Positions 32,972 through 42,116 of a stretch of DNA of 43,868 bases are shown one piece after another (positions within the stretch are counted from its first letter, which is position 1; each line of letters starts with the position of its first letter). The notes under the pieces were generated by a model. That model was not told where the DNA came from and did not search any database. It saw only the letters and a list, made by a program, of their open reading frames with translations. The translations under genes and the position numbers were made by a program. Source of the DNA: Oscillospiraceae bacterium (GTDB lineage Bacteria; Bacillota; Clostridia; Oscillospirales; Acutalibacteraceae); NCBI GenBank assembly GCA_009777055.1, contig WRMQ01000008.1:1-43868 (forward strand), read 5' to 3'.

Positions 32972-34210
32972 ATGAAAGGCGGTGGAGGCTTGGCGTTCGC
33001 GGAAAAGCTGGACTGGCTGAAGAATACGCTGCAGGTGACGGACGCTGAACTCGGCGAGGCGTTGAACACCCATGGTTCTGCGGTTTGCCATATGCGCAAA
33101 GGCAGGCGCAAAATGGACCCTGAAAAGCATAGGGCATCCCTTGAAACCCTCGTAGAGTTTGCTTTCCGCCGGGCCAAAGCATTGCATATTAACGCGCTGG
33201 ATGCCTATGATACTGAAAGCTTGATTGCCTATTTATTTGAAGATAACTCTTCTGGTCAAAGCTGTTGGTTTGGGCTGGAGGGGATTTTGTTTGCCCTTGC
33301 GAGGTTGCGCGCGTCGCAGGGAATCACCGTGTATCTTTCATTAGAGCATGCCCGCATCTTGCGGGAGTCGGATATCGCCTTCTGGCAGAAAGTGTGTAGC
33401 GTCAACGGCAACAAGGCCCTGCTCCTGGTTTTCGATGCCTGGCATGACGCTGACGAGGCAGAAAAAACGCTGCGAAATCTGTTGCCCTATGTGCGTATGG
33501 GCCTGCTGAACACACACATCGTGCAATCCACGCAAAAATACTTCTACAGCGATATTACTTTTTTCAGCACGGTCGGTATTGTGATCGCCGCTGAACCGGT
33601 GCCTGGCGCGGGCTGCGTAGTGATCCCGGTGCAATCGCCAGAGTATCTGATGACCATGGGCGCGGCGCTAGAGAAAATCAGTCTACAGGCGGAGGTGACA
33701 GAATTGGACGAGAATGCGATCTTACGGCAAATCAACCGAGCGCAAAAGCTAGAAGGCGCGGCAGAACAGTTGGCGCGGGCGATCCACGCGGATTATCTCG
33801 CGAAGATGCGCGCTTCTGGGAATACAAAACATCCCAGCGTAGTGGAGTGGGACGAACTCAGCGAGGAGTTCCGGGAGTCCAACCGGGCGCAGGCACGTAG
33901 CATAAGTGAAAAGCTCAATATGGTGGGCTTTACCTATGACGCAGGGGATACACCATTTCCGTCCGTGGAGAAGTTCGATGAAGAAACTACACTGCTGCTG
34001 GCGCAAAGCGAACACATTCGCTGGATGCAGGAGAAGCTGGCCAACGGCTGGACATACGCACCCGTGCGCGATAACGGGTTGAAGCACCACCCCTGCCTGG
34101 TACCCTATGACGACTTGCCTGTTGAGGAGCAGCAGAAAGACATCGATGTTGTGCTGAATATGATCCCGTTACTAAAGAGCATCGGGCTGAGAGTATACCG
34201 AACAATCTGA
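32972..34210 (+). CDS. HTH protein with C-terminal tandem RyR module
   Basis: This 412-residue protein has three parts. Residues 9-55 are a Cro/CI-like helix-turn-helix (FAEKLDWLKNTLQVTDAELG to MRKGRRKM). Residues 85-230 resemble the large sensor region of Clostridia XRE-type regulators (LPYVRMGLLNTHIV, SDITFFSTVGIVIAAEP). Residues about 263-412 hold a tandem RyR module: ARAIHADYL and WDELSEEFRESNRAQA in the first repeat, EHIRWMQEKLANGWTYAPVRD and HHPCLVPYDDLPVEEQQ in the second. RyR domains are thought to bind small ligands. It may sense a signal and control the operon. ATG 32972 gives an almost leaderless mRNA; TTG 32990, after ggtggagg, is an alternative start but with poor spacing. Confidence 0.85.
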   Translation: MKGGGGLAFAEKLDWLKNTLQVTDAELGEALNTHGSAVCHMRKGRRKMDPEKHRASLETLVEFAFRRAKALHINALDAYDTESLIAYLFEDNSSGQSCWFGLEGILFALARLRASQGITVYLSLEHARILRESDIAFWQKVCSVNGNKALLLVFDAWHDADEAEKTLRNLLPYVRMGLLNTHIVQSTQKYFYSDITFFSTVGIVIAAEPVPGAGCVVIPVQSPEYLMTMGAALEKISLQAEVTELDENAILRQINRAQKLEGAAEQLARAIHADYLAKMRASGNTKHPSVVEWDELSEEFRESNRAQARSISEKLNMVGFTYDAGDTPFPSVEKFDEETTLLLAQSEHIRWMQEKLANGWTYAPVRDNGLKHHPCLVPYDDLPVEEQQKDIDVVLNMIPLLKSIGLRVYRTI

Positions 34211-34223
34211 AAGGGGCAATATA

Positions 34224-36029
34224 ATGTCAAAATTACCACCAACCATTATCAGTGCAGACACTCTGCGCACCGAGGGCGCGATGATCAGCAAAGCCGTTTC
34301 ATGGGAGAGAACGGCGATGAACCTGCTGTGGCAACTGCGTAACAACGCAAAGATAAATCACTACCTCCAATCGCCGCGCATCCTTGTTACATTCGGCGCA
34401 GAGGGTGCCGTGTATCTGACGACCAAAGAAGACGGTGCTATTCAAAATCCAGCGTATTTATATCTGGCACACGGAAGAAACGAGGGCTATATGCAGAACG
34501 CTTTATCGCAGGAGGATATTGCTGCGCTGGCACAGGCAATAGAAGCCGCCAACGGCGCGCCCGAGTTGCCCGGTCTGCCCTACCGTCATGAAATCCCTAT
34601 GTTTCCCGATGGGAACACGCAGCCGCCAGAGACATTTGTTCTTGCAGAAAAAGACGGCTTTGATGAAATGATCAACATGGCAACAAATTATGTCGCAGGA
34701 AACACCGATGCGTTGGGCAAGCTGCCTCTGCTGGAAATCGGCGGACTAAAAACCTATGACCGCATGGAGATTGAGGCCTTCAGCATCATCCGCAACGCGC
34801 TGGAGAATTACAAAAACGGCAGCGACACGCAGCCGCTCACCATCGCTGTGTTCGGCTCGCCGGGTAGCGGAAAATCCTTTGGTATCAGGCAAATCGCAAA
34901 AAACCTCTTTGGTAAAGAGGCTGTTGCACACGAAACATTCGACGTGTCACAATTTACCAAGCCCGACGATTTGGCGAAGGCTTTTCGCTGGGTTTGCGAT
35001 GTCAGCGAGCAAGGCAAGTTGCCGCTGCTGTTTCTGGACGAATTCGATTCGGCAGGGCTCAACGGCGCGGCACTGGGCTGGCTGAAAAGCTACCTTGCGC
35101 CCATGCAGGAGGGTGAATACTACGATGCCAGCGGGAAACAGAATTTACCGAAGTGCATTATCGTGTTCGCGGGCGCAACCTCCACAACCTTCGAGGCATT
35201 TCGCAATCCTGACGACATCGCATTCTTCAAAGCACAAAAAGGCCCGGATTTTGTCTCGCGTGTAAAATGCGTCATCGACATCGCCGGGCCGAACCCGCGC
35301 ACCGGCGGTGAGAAAAGCTATGTTCTGCGCCGCGCCGTGTTGCTGCGCAGTTTTATGGAGCGCGGCGGTATCACGGAGATCGACGATGGCATTGTCCAGG
35401 CGATGTTGCTTGTACCATTTTATAAGTTCGGTGCGCGCAGCATGGAGACCATCATTAAAATGAGCCACTGTGATGACGGCGTGCTACGCCCGGCCTGCCT
35501 GCCTATGGGCAGCCAGATGGAAGCGCATATCCCGGTGCGGGCCTTTACGAATTTACTGTTGCTGGACGTGATAGAAAACTCCACGGAGGGCGAAATCGCT
35601 CGGCAAATTCATGAGGAGTACCGGGAAACCATGGCCGCGCAGGGTAAAAAGCGCCCGAATTGCATGCCCTGGGAGGAGCTTTCCCCGCACTTCAAGCTCT
35701 CGAACATCAATCAAGCCATGAACTACCGTGAGACGCTGGCGCTTATCGGCTGCGAAATGCATCCAGCGAAGCCCGACAAGCCGCCGTTGAAACGCTTCAC
35801 GGAAAGCGAGATTTTGGTCATGGCCAAGCGTGAGCATGATCGCTGGGTCGCAGAAAAAATTGAGGATGGCTGGGCCTACGCCCCCGTGCGCAATGATGAC
35901 AAGAAACTGCACGACTGCCTTGTTTCGTGGGAGGCCCTCTCAGAAGAGGTACAGGGCTGGGATAAAGACCCTTGCGCCAACATGATCCCAATCCTCGGGG
36001 GCATGGGGTATGGAGTGTATAGGAGGTAG
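34224..36029 (+). CDS. AAA+ ATPase with C-terminal tandem RyR module
   Basis: This 601-residue protein has an N-terminal region (residues 1-160) with SPRILVTFGAEGAVYL, which recalls the C-terminal strand of PfkB/ribokinase folds but is incomplete. An AAA+ domain follows, with Walker A GSPGSGKS near 212-219 and Walker B LLFLDEFDSAG near 269-279. Residues about 454-601 carry the same tandem RyR module as the preceding gene (ARQIHEEYR, WEELSPHFKLSNINQA, EHDRWVAEKIEDGWAYAPVR). ATP-driven remodelling linked to ligand sensing is likely. It lies 13 bases after the HTH-RyR gene with gaaagggg as its ribosome site, so the two share a transcript. Confidence 0.87.
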   Translation: MSKLPPTIISADTLRTEGAMISKAVSWERTAMNLLWQLRNNAKINHYLQSPRILVTFGAEGAVYLTTKEDGAIQNPAYLYLAHGRNEGYMQNALSQEDIAALAQAIEAANGAPELPGLPYRHEIPMFPDGNTQPPETFVLAEKDGFDEMINMATNYVAGNTDALGKLPLLEIGGLKTYDRMEIEAFSIIRNALENYKNGSDTQPLTIAVFGSPGSGKSFGIRQIAKNLFGKEAVAHETFDVSQFTKPDDLAKAFRWVCDVSEQGKLPLLFLDEFDSAGLNGAALGWLKSYLAPMQEGEYYDASGKQNLPKCIIVFAGATSTTFEAFRNPDDIAFFKAQKGPDFVSRVKCVIDIAGPNPRTGGEKSYVLRRAVLLRSFMERGGITEIDDGIVQAMLLVPFYKFGARSMETIIKMSHCDDGVLRPACLPMGSQMEAHIPVRAFTNLLLLDVIENSTEGEIARQIHEEYRETMAAQGKKRPNCMPWEELSPHFKLSNINQAMNYRETLALIGCEMHPAKPDKPPLKRFTESEILVMAKREHDRWVAEKIEDGWAYAPVRNDDKKLHDCLVSWEALSEEVQGWDKDPCANMIPILGGMGYGVYRR

Positions 36030-36166
36030 GATAGTGCTGGTTCAGTTGTTAATGCATCACATCAAAATGCCAAATATTTCAAAAAGGTTAGGCGCAGGTC
36101 GTGCTTTTTATAAGTGATCAGCAGCGAAAACCAAAGCCGGTTTTTGATTTGGAAAAACGAAATACA

Positions 36167-36195
36167 TTGGCGAAAACTGCGTTGTCAAGTATAGC
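36167..36195 (+). promoter_or_regulatory. Weak candidate promoter for the membrane/STAND genes
   Basis: TTGGCG (36167-36172) and TATAGC (36190-36195) are 17 bases apart, in the 195-base gap after the AAA-RyR gene. Each box matches the consensus at four of six positions. It could let the last five genes be expressed apart from the RyR pair. Confidence 0.3.
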
Positions 36196-36224
36196 GTTCT
36201 TAATTTCAAGAAAAGGAGAATCCC

Positions 36225-36839
36225 ATGTCTTCAAAAAACAAACTTACCTTGGTCGGTGGAATCCTGATCATCATTGTCTCTGTTATTAGCATAATAGTTA
36301 ATGCAAGCAAGTACGAAAAGCTGCAGGGCGCTGACCAGTTAATCAGCGGTGTCACCTATGCTGTCAACGCGAAGAAAATACAACGTCTGGATGACGGTAT
36401 CCCTCTCTCCGCTCTCAAAGATATTCCGATCCCTAACATCTCAAATTATACAGGAAAATTCGATTTGTATTGTTATACCATGGATGAAGATCAGATTTTA
36501 ATTCTTGCTGCGAGCACCGGGAAACAGTCTTTAACAAGACTAAATGGGCGAATGCAAGCAATCGAACGGGATGCTTCGGCAACATGGGATGGACATGTCC
36601 AGCGACTGGAGGCGGATAATCACAACACCTACAATGCACATATCTTGTGGTTGGAACCAGCTGGCGTCTTGTCTATGATCTTCGACAAGCTTATGCTTTC
36701 CGTTGGAATTCTGATGATCTTATTTGCTTTCGCAAAAACATATGTAGATAAACAAAGCCAATTGCGAAAATCCAACATAGTAAGACTTCGTGGCATGCCT
36801 GGAGGAGGCATAACTTTTCGGAATCCGAACTACTTTTAG
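36225..36839 (+). CDS. Unknown protein with two membrane segments
   Basis: I do not recognise this 204-residue protein. Hydrophobic segments lie at residues 8-26 (LVGGILIIIVSVISIIV) and about 146-165 (VLSMIFDKLMLSVGILMILFAF), with a roughly 120-residue domain between them. The second segment is followed by a basic tail, so both ends should be inside the cell and the middle domain outside. The middle (IPNISNYTGKFDLYCYTMD) is beta-rich. In this operon it could be a membrane effector or receptor. An aaaaggaga site precedes ATG 36225. Confidence 0.72.
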   Translation: MSSKNKLTLVGGILIIIVSVISIIVNASKYEKLQGADQLISGVTYAVNAKKIQRLDDGIPLSALKDIPIPNISNYTGKFDLYCYTMDEDQILILAASTGKQSLTRLNGRMQAIERDASATWDGHVQRLEADNHNTYNAHILWLEPAGVLSMIFDKLMLSVGILMILFAFAKTYVDKQSQLRKSNIVRLRGMPGGGITFRNPNYF

Positions 36840-36862
36840 TTCAGAAGGAGGTCATCATAATT

Positions 36863-37393
36863 ATGTTGCAACAAATACAAGCCCATCCGATACTATTTGC
36901 CCTTTCAGCGTTGGGAGTTCTTGCGGTTTTGGTTATGTATATAGTGTCCCGCAAGATTGGAGGAAACGCCAAATCATCTGATCGCGCAAGAATTATGCAG
37001 TGCAGTTTCAGGCCGTCTCCGATGGCATTCTTTCCGGACTCAATCACAAGGATGAGTGATGGTATGGCTATGCCTGTGGGCACACTGAGGATGACGGTCG
37101 GCACCGCACCATTACAGAAGGTTCCGCAATCCGCAGATGTGAAGTTGTTTGTTGTAGACGAGAGCAAAAACGTATTTGAGGCGAGCAAACAACTCTCTGT
37201 CCGACAAGACGGAATGATCGGCATCATTGATGTGCCTTTTCCGATAAAGCCATATGAAAAGGAATTTATCTGCAGAGCTTGGGTGGTTGCGGCTTATTAT
37301 GAGGATGGAGACACTTGGATAAACGACAATGCAGCTACCTATGAGGCGAGAAATAAAAAGTTTATCGCACGCAAATTAAATCAAATCAAATAG
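36863..37393 (+). CDS. Unknown protein with N-terminal membrane anchor
   Basis: I do not recognise this 176-residue protein. Residues 8-29 (HPILFALSALGVLAVLVMYIV) form one transmembrane helix, followed by a basic stretch (SRKIGGNAKSSDRAR), so the rest is probably in the cytoplasm. The C-terminal domain is beta-rich (VKLFVVDESKNVFEASKQL, FICRAWVVAAYYEDG). A strong aaggaggt site precedes ATG 36863, 24 bases after the previous stop. It likely works with the adjacent membrane protein. Confidence 0.7.
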   Translation: MLQQIQAHPILFALSALGVLAVLVMYIVSRKIGGNAKSSDRARIMQCSFRPSPMAFFPDSITRMSDGMAMPVGTLRMTVGTAPLQKVPQSADVKLFVVDESKNVFEASKQLSVRQDGMIGIIDVPFPIKPYEKEFICRAWVVAAYYEDGDTWINDNAATYEARNKKFIARKLNQIK

Positions 37394-37407
37394 CAGGAGG
37401 CGCGATC

Positions 37408-37713
37408 ATGGGGATATTTGGTTTATACAAGGATCAACAAAGATTCTTGGAACAGGCACACGAACTTTCAGATAGCGAGCTGCTGATTGCCCGTAATTCT
37501 CTGCCTATACTCATCAAAATGGATTTATCCGAAGAAGGTGTGCGGGCTTATTGGTTTTTATGCAAGTTGTATGACAAGCACAGGACGATGTTTTTACTGT
37601 CAACACGTGACACATTGATGAATTTTTCCCGTACACATTTTGATTTGGGCGGAGAACACATGGACGTTGTCGATGCTGTTCTCAACAGAGTAAGATTGAA
37701 TGGAGTCGGCTAA
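37408..37713 (+). CDS. Small helical protein before the STAND ATPase
   Basis: I do not recognise this 101-residue protein. It is mainly helical (KDQQRFLEQAHELSDSELLIAR, GVRAYWFLCKLYDKHRTMFLL), has no clear membrane segment, and lies 14 bases after the preceding gene with an aggaggc site. The next gene begins 14 bases downstream after tggagg. It may be an adaptor or regulator of the STAND protein. Confidence 0.68.
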   Translation: MGIFGLYKDQQRFLEQAHELSDSELLIARNSLPILIKMDLSEEGVRAYWFLCKLYDKHRTMFLLSTRDTLMNFSRTHFDLGGEHMDVVDAVLNRVRLNGVG

Positions 37714-37727
37714 TTCTGGAGGACTGC

Positions 37728-40700
37728 ATGGACTGGTTAGATATCCCAATCTTCATAAGCAGTACGTTCAACGATATGCACGCTGAACGCGACTATTTGG
37801 TTAAAAACGTGTTTCCAGAGCTGGCCGAGTGGTGCGAGAAACGGAAACTGCGTTTGATTGACATTGATTTGCGCTGGGGTGTGACATCAGAGGACGCGGA
37901 ATCAAAAAACGTGGTAAAGAAATGCTTGGAGAGTATAGACAGTTGCCGACCTTTTTTTCTCTGTTTTCTAGGGCAGCGGCGCGGTTGGGTTCCCAATGAC
38001 CCGGTGCGTCTTGCTTACGAAAAAGAACATCAAATTGGGGGACACGGTGAAGATGAGCTCGGTGACACGTCTGAAAAGTATGATGATGTAAATGGCTTCT
38101 TCGGAAAAAAGTCCGTTACCGAAATTGAAATAGAGCATGCACTTTTGGCTCCAATGTACCGCATCTTTGACAAAGTACGGCCGGAGGCCACGAAACATGC
38201 TTTGTTTTTCTTCCGCAACGAACCGAAAAACGAAAATTGGGATGCGCCACACCGAAGGCTGTACAGAAATGAAGGGGTGTTAAGCGAGGGCGGCGATGTA
38301 GAGGAAACGAATCATGCCTTGGAAAGCTTCAAGGGCGAGGTGCGCGCCGAAAGGCGTGAACATGTTATTGATTACGATTGCCGCTGGGATGCGACTGCCG
38401 CAGCGAACGTTCCAGAATTATTGCCGCCCAAAAAGAAGGGTGTGCAGCTGACTCCCAAAGACCTCGACAGGATTGAGCAATCGAATGGACGGCTTGTTGA
38501 TTTTGCTGTACCAAGAAATGCTCTGCCGAAAAAGGTAGTGGAGCAGCTTGAAAAGGTATACCCCGATATCGCGATTGGACAAACAATCCCATTGAAGTAT
38601 GTAGTGATTGCCGGACTCATACAGGAGATTCTTTGCAGATACCCCTTGCGCGAAAATGCATGTGCTGCTGATGACGACATTTTTGTCCGGGATTTTGAGC
38701 AGCAGGACATATTTATCAACAACGCTGCGGAGAGCTTTGTGCCTGTTCCTTCTGTTCTAGAGCAACTGGACAACTACATCCGTAGCGATTCAATGAGGCC
38801 GCTTATTTTATCAGCTGGAGCTGGATTGGGAAAAACCACCCTGCTTGCTCAATGGGTGAAAACGCAACGCAAAGCAGAAAAGGCAGTTATTGCGCGGTTT
38901 TGCGGCGCATCTGATTTAGCTTCCGAGCAATATAGCCTGTGGGACAGCATATTGCGGGAACGAAATATTCAAACACCGACAACGTTTGACGAACTGCAAA
39001 AAAAGATCCGGCATCTGATGTGGGAATATTCCGAGCAAGGTGAATCGATCATTGTGATAGACGCGATAGATCAATTGCCGGATGGAATCAGCATGCTTTC
39101 GTGGATTCCTCCCGAGCTTCCCGCTAATTTGAAATTGATCATCAGCATGAAATGGCAATCGAATGTTCCGCTTCAGGTGAACGGGGTTACACACGATGAT
39201 CTCGTCACTCTCAAACCTATTGATGAAGATCAGAAGAGAGAACTTGTTTCAGCATATCTTGCAAAGAACTTGAAACAACTGGACAAGAAACATATCGACG
39301 TAATTTGTGGTACGACCGAAAAAGATGGTCAATATATCGTTACGGATAAAGTGCAAAGCGAAGCGTCCGCTAATCCCCTTTATCTCAAAATCCTAGTCTC
39401 AGAATTACGGCAATTCGGCTCTTTTGAGCTATTGGGCGAGCAAATAAAGAAATACGGGAAAAACCCCATAGAAGCATTCGACCATGTGTTGGAAAATCTT
39501 GAAAACGAACGAGCTTACGATGTAATCGCTTCCGCAGTATCTGTTCCACTTCTTTTCGGCCTGCTATCTTGCGCGAGAAGGGGGCTATCTGAACACGAAC
39601 TTGTATTTTGTTTCCAGCGGGCATTTGGGAAGAACGCACCACTATACGAAACCGTCAGGTATTTTCTCCGCAGGGTACGGCCTTTTATGGCGCGGCGCGG
39701 CGGCAGAGTGGATTTCTTGTATGATAGTTTCAGGGAAGCAGTATCCCGCCGCTATGCGGATTTATGCAAAAAGCATCATAAAGTCTTGGCTGATTGTTTT
39801 CGCGAAATATGCGACCCTCATCAAAACAACTCCTTTGACTCAGACAATATGCGGGCATTGGCAGAATTGGGACACCACACTACCGAATTTGATACTGCCG
39901 CCGGGGAACTGCTATATAGCAGCTTGCCTTATTTAGATGCGCGCTGCTCCATTACCCCAATGCAATCACTAATTGTCGAGTTGAGCCGGTTTGAATCCGA
40001 GGTATGCCGCAACTTCTTTAATATCATACTGCGCAATCAGGCAATCTTGTCAAATTACCCGAATACGCTATTTTCCATCTGCCATGCAGAACAACCATCC
40101 CTTGCGCATGAGCAAGCCAACAAATTGCTTTCAAACAGAAGTTGGACGAAAGCATGGCTGGACACAGAATCGCTTTTTACGCTTCAGGATATTCAAGCTG
40201 ATGCCGATGAAACACCACCTTCAATGGCATTGAAAATTATCGCTGAATCTGAGCGTTATGTCTTTACGTCTGCCTGCGCTTTTTCCGCAGACGCGGCTAT
40301 ATTTGCTTTTTCAGAAACACTTGAGCGGTTGCGTGTGTTTGACACGACTGCGTTTGAACTGCTTTCTTGCATTATTCATGTGCGGCCTGTGCGAACTGTA
40401 TCTATTCAAATATCTCCAACTTGTGAACATCTCGCCGTAGCGCATGAGGACGCGACAATTGAGTTGTTCAGGCTTGTTTATAATCAAGAAGGACAGCTAT
40501 GGCAGGCCGCCAAAATAAATCAGGAGATAAAGACCTATAAACCCCGGTGCGGCTTCTCTGCGTTTGGATTTTCAGGTGATTATGTCTATTATCAATCAGA
40601 TGCAAACACGATACGAGTATTTGATATGAACACTGCAACCTCTGTGGAATTGTTTCAAGCCGAGCAGCCCATCATTTTGGATGCATTGATTCCTTTCGGT

Positions 40701-42116
40701 AACAGTATGATGTTTGTGACGCGTCAGAGAATGTACTCAAGTATATATCGTAACTCACCTGCAAATAAAAACATCGATATCGTTAGCCGGTTGGATAGTG
40801 TGTTCGTCCGCTGTGCGCATGTGATTGATGAGGAGTATTTTGGCGTTGCCTTTTCGGATGAACGAATTGTGGTTCTTAACACCACTGGAAACATTGTCGC
40901 TGAGCGAAAGATGGAATCAGCTGTTAAAACTCTTTGCTGCATGGGGCAAAAACTCTTGGTATTATGTCACAATGACGAACTTATTTTGTGGGATTGGATT
41001 GAAAATTCTGCAAATGTGATCGGCATAGAAAAAGGTTCTAATCAGCATCTGAATATGTTGTCTGTGAGCGATAATAACGTCATGACCATCCTTGGGGCAT
41101 CCGTCGCCAAATATGAGTTAGCAAGTGGTCATGTGTACAAAAGCGCAAAAGTGCAAATCGTGTCTATGGGTGAAGTGCCAGAGCTTACCGCAGCGGTACG
41201 TGACAGCAAAAATGGCGTTTCAATCCAGCAAAGCGGCTTTCGCTCGGAAACGACCCGCTTAGAGGATGACATAGCTGAGTATTCGATTCACCTTACGAAG
41301 GAAGGGACGTATCTGTTTAGCGAGTTTGGGCAGGGACGCTACCTTGCGCCTGGCCATACAAGCTTTCAACCACTCAGGCATGCGGAAAAGGGGCAGCCGG
41401 TGCGCATTTTGAAGAGCTTTGCAACGGCGGATGGGTGCGTGTACTGCATCGACGTTTTGTGGAGCATGAATTGTGGACAAAGCAGCTTCTCCTACGATTT
41501 ATCCCCCTATCGCCTCCAGTTCATCAACATACGTGTGTTCGGGGAGTATGTGTTGATCTTCGGCAAAAGCGACAGCGAAAAAAGCATGCACAGCGCCGCA
41601 ACTGGGCACATATCCTTTGACAATATACTTTTGATCTTCCAGGCCATTCGCCCCGGCATGCTTCGGTTCTGTGGCGAGCGATTGTTTTCCTCGCTGTACG
41701 GCAAGCCGATGGATGCTGCGTTCCATGAAAAGACACAACAGTTCTACTTGCTGTTCAATACCCCGCACACCGCTAGAAAGAAGGATTTGCTACATGTCTG
41801 GCATGGAACGAAAGAGGAACTAATAGCAGGACGTGGTTGCCACACAGATATAAACGTCAGCCGGAAAGGCGACAATCTGTGCACCAGCGCCTGCGCTGGG
41901 GATAGTTATCTGGTTTGCTATCAGGGAAGCATCTTCTCCTTTGATGCAGCAACATTAGAATACCGGGCGGCGATTGCCGCTAACGGTTCGTTCGATAGGT
42001 TACAGGCAGCCCTAATCAATGGAGCTTACGCTCTCGCTTTGTGCAACAATGCAACTGAAATAAAGCAGATTACTCCAAAACAAGAAATGAGAGGTATCCC
42101 AAATGATGAGTCATGA
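37728..42116 (+). CDS. Giant STAND ATPase: DUF4062, NACHT and beta-propeller
   Basis: This 1462-residue protein starts with DUF4062: IFISSTFNDMHAERDYL at residues 8-24, LIDIDLRWGV near 45 and SRPFFLCFLGQRRGWVP-like near 75-90. A NACHT-type ATPase follows: Walker A GAGLGKTT (364-371), Walker B IIVIDAIDQLP (441-451) and sensor-like LKLIISMKW near 468. Residues about 560-830 are helical. From about 850 to the end, repeated strands with VFDTTAFELLS, IRVFDMNTA, ILWDW and similar units suggest one or two WD40-like propellers. The DUF4062-NACHT-propeller order is that of animal TEP1, NWD1 and NPHP3 relatives. STAND ATPases oligomerise on ligand binding; in bacteria many act against phages. It overlaps the next gene by 14 bases. 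Confidence 0.85.
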   Translation: MDWLDIPIFISSTFNDMHAERDYLVKNVFPELAEWCEKRKLRLIDIDLRWGVTSEDAESKNVVKKCLESIDSCRPFFLCFLGQRRGWVPNDPVRLAYEKEHQIGGHGEDELGDTSEKYDDVNGFFGKKSVTEIEIEHALLAPMYRIFDKVRPEATKHALFFFRNEPKNENWDAPHRRLYRNEGVLSEGGDVEETNHALESFKGEVRAERREHVIDYDCRWDATAAANVPELLPPKKKGVQLTPKDLDRIEQSNGRLVDFAVPRNALPKKVVEQLEKVYPDIAIGQTIPLKYVVIAGLIQEILCRYPLRENACAADDDIFVRDFEQQDIFINNAAESFVPVPSVLEQLDNYIRSDSMRPLILSAGAGLGKTTLLAQWVKTQRKAEKAVIARFCGASDLASEQYSLWDSILRERNIQTPTTFDELQKKIRHLMWEYSEQGESIIVIDAIDQLPDGISMLSWIPPELPANLKLIISMKWQSNVPLQVNGVTHDDLVTLKPIDEDQKRELVSAYLAKNLKQLDKKHIDVICGTTEKDGQYIVTDKVQSEASANPLYLKILVSELRQFGSFELLGEQIKKYGKNPIEAFDHVLENLENERAYDVIASAVSVPLLFGLLSCARRGLSEHELVFCFQRAFGKNAPLYETVRYFLRRVRPFMARRGGRVDFLYDSFREAVSRRYADLCKKHHKVLADCFREICDPHQNNSFDSDNMRALAELGHHTTEFDTAAGELLYSSLPYLDARCSITPMQSLIVELSRFESEVCRNFFNIILRNQAILSNYPNTLFSICHAEQPSLAHEQANKLLSNRSWTKAWLDTESLFTLQDIQADADETPPSMALKIIAESERYVFTSACAFSADAAIFAFSETLERLRVFDTTAFELLSCIIHVRPVRTVSIQISPTCEHLAVAHEDATIELFRLVYNQEGQLWQAAKINQEIKTYKPRCGFSAFGFSGDYVYYQSDANTIRVFDMNTATSVELFQAEQPIILDALIPFGNSMMFVTRQRMYSSIYRNSPANKNIDIVSRLDSVFVRCAHVIDEEYFGVAFSDERIVVLNTTGNIVAERKMESAVKTLCCMGQKLLVLCHNDELILWDWIENSANVIGIEKGSNQHLNMLSVSDNNVMTILGASVAKYELASGHVYKSAKVQIVSMGEVPELTAAVRDSKNGVSIQQSGFRSETTRLEDDIAEYSIHLTKEGTYLFSEFGQGRYLAPGHTSFQPLRHAEKGQPVRILKSFATADGCVYCIDVLWSMNCGQSSFSYDLSPYRLQFINIRVFGEYVLIFGKSDSEKSMHSAATGHISFDNILLIFQAIRPGMLRFCGERLFSSLYGKPMDAAFHEKTQQFYLLFNTPHTARKKDLLHVWHGTKEELIAGRGCHTDINVSRKGDNLCTSACAGDSYLVCYQGSIFSFDAATLEYRAAIAANGSFDRLQAALINGAYALALCNNATEIKQITPKQEMRGIPNDES

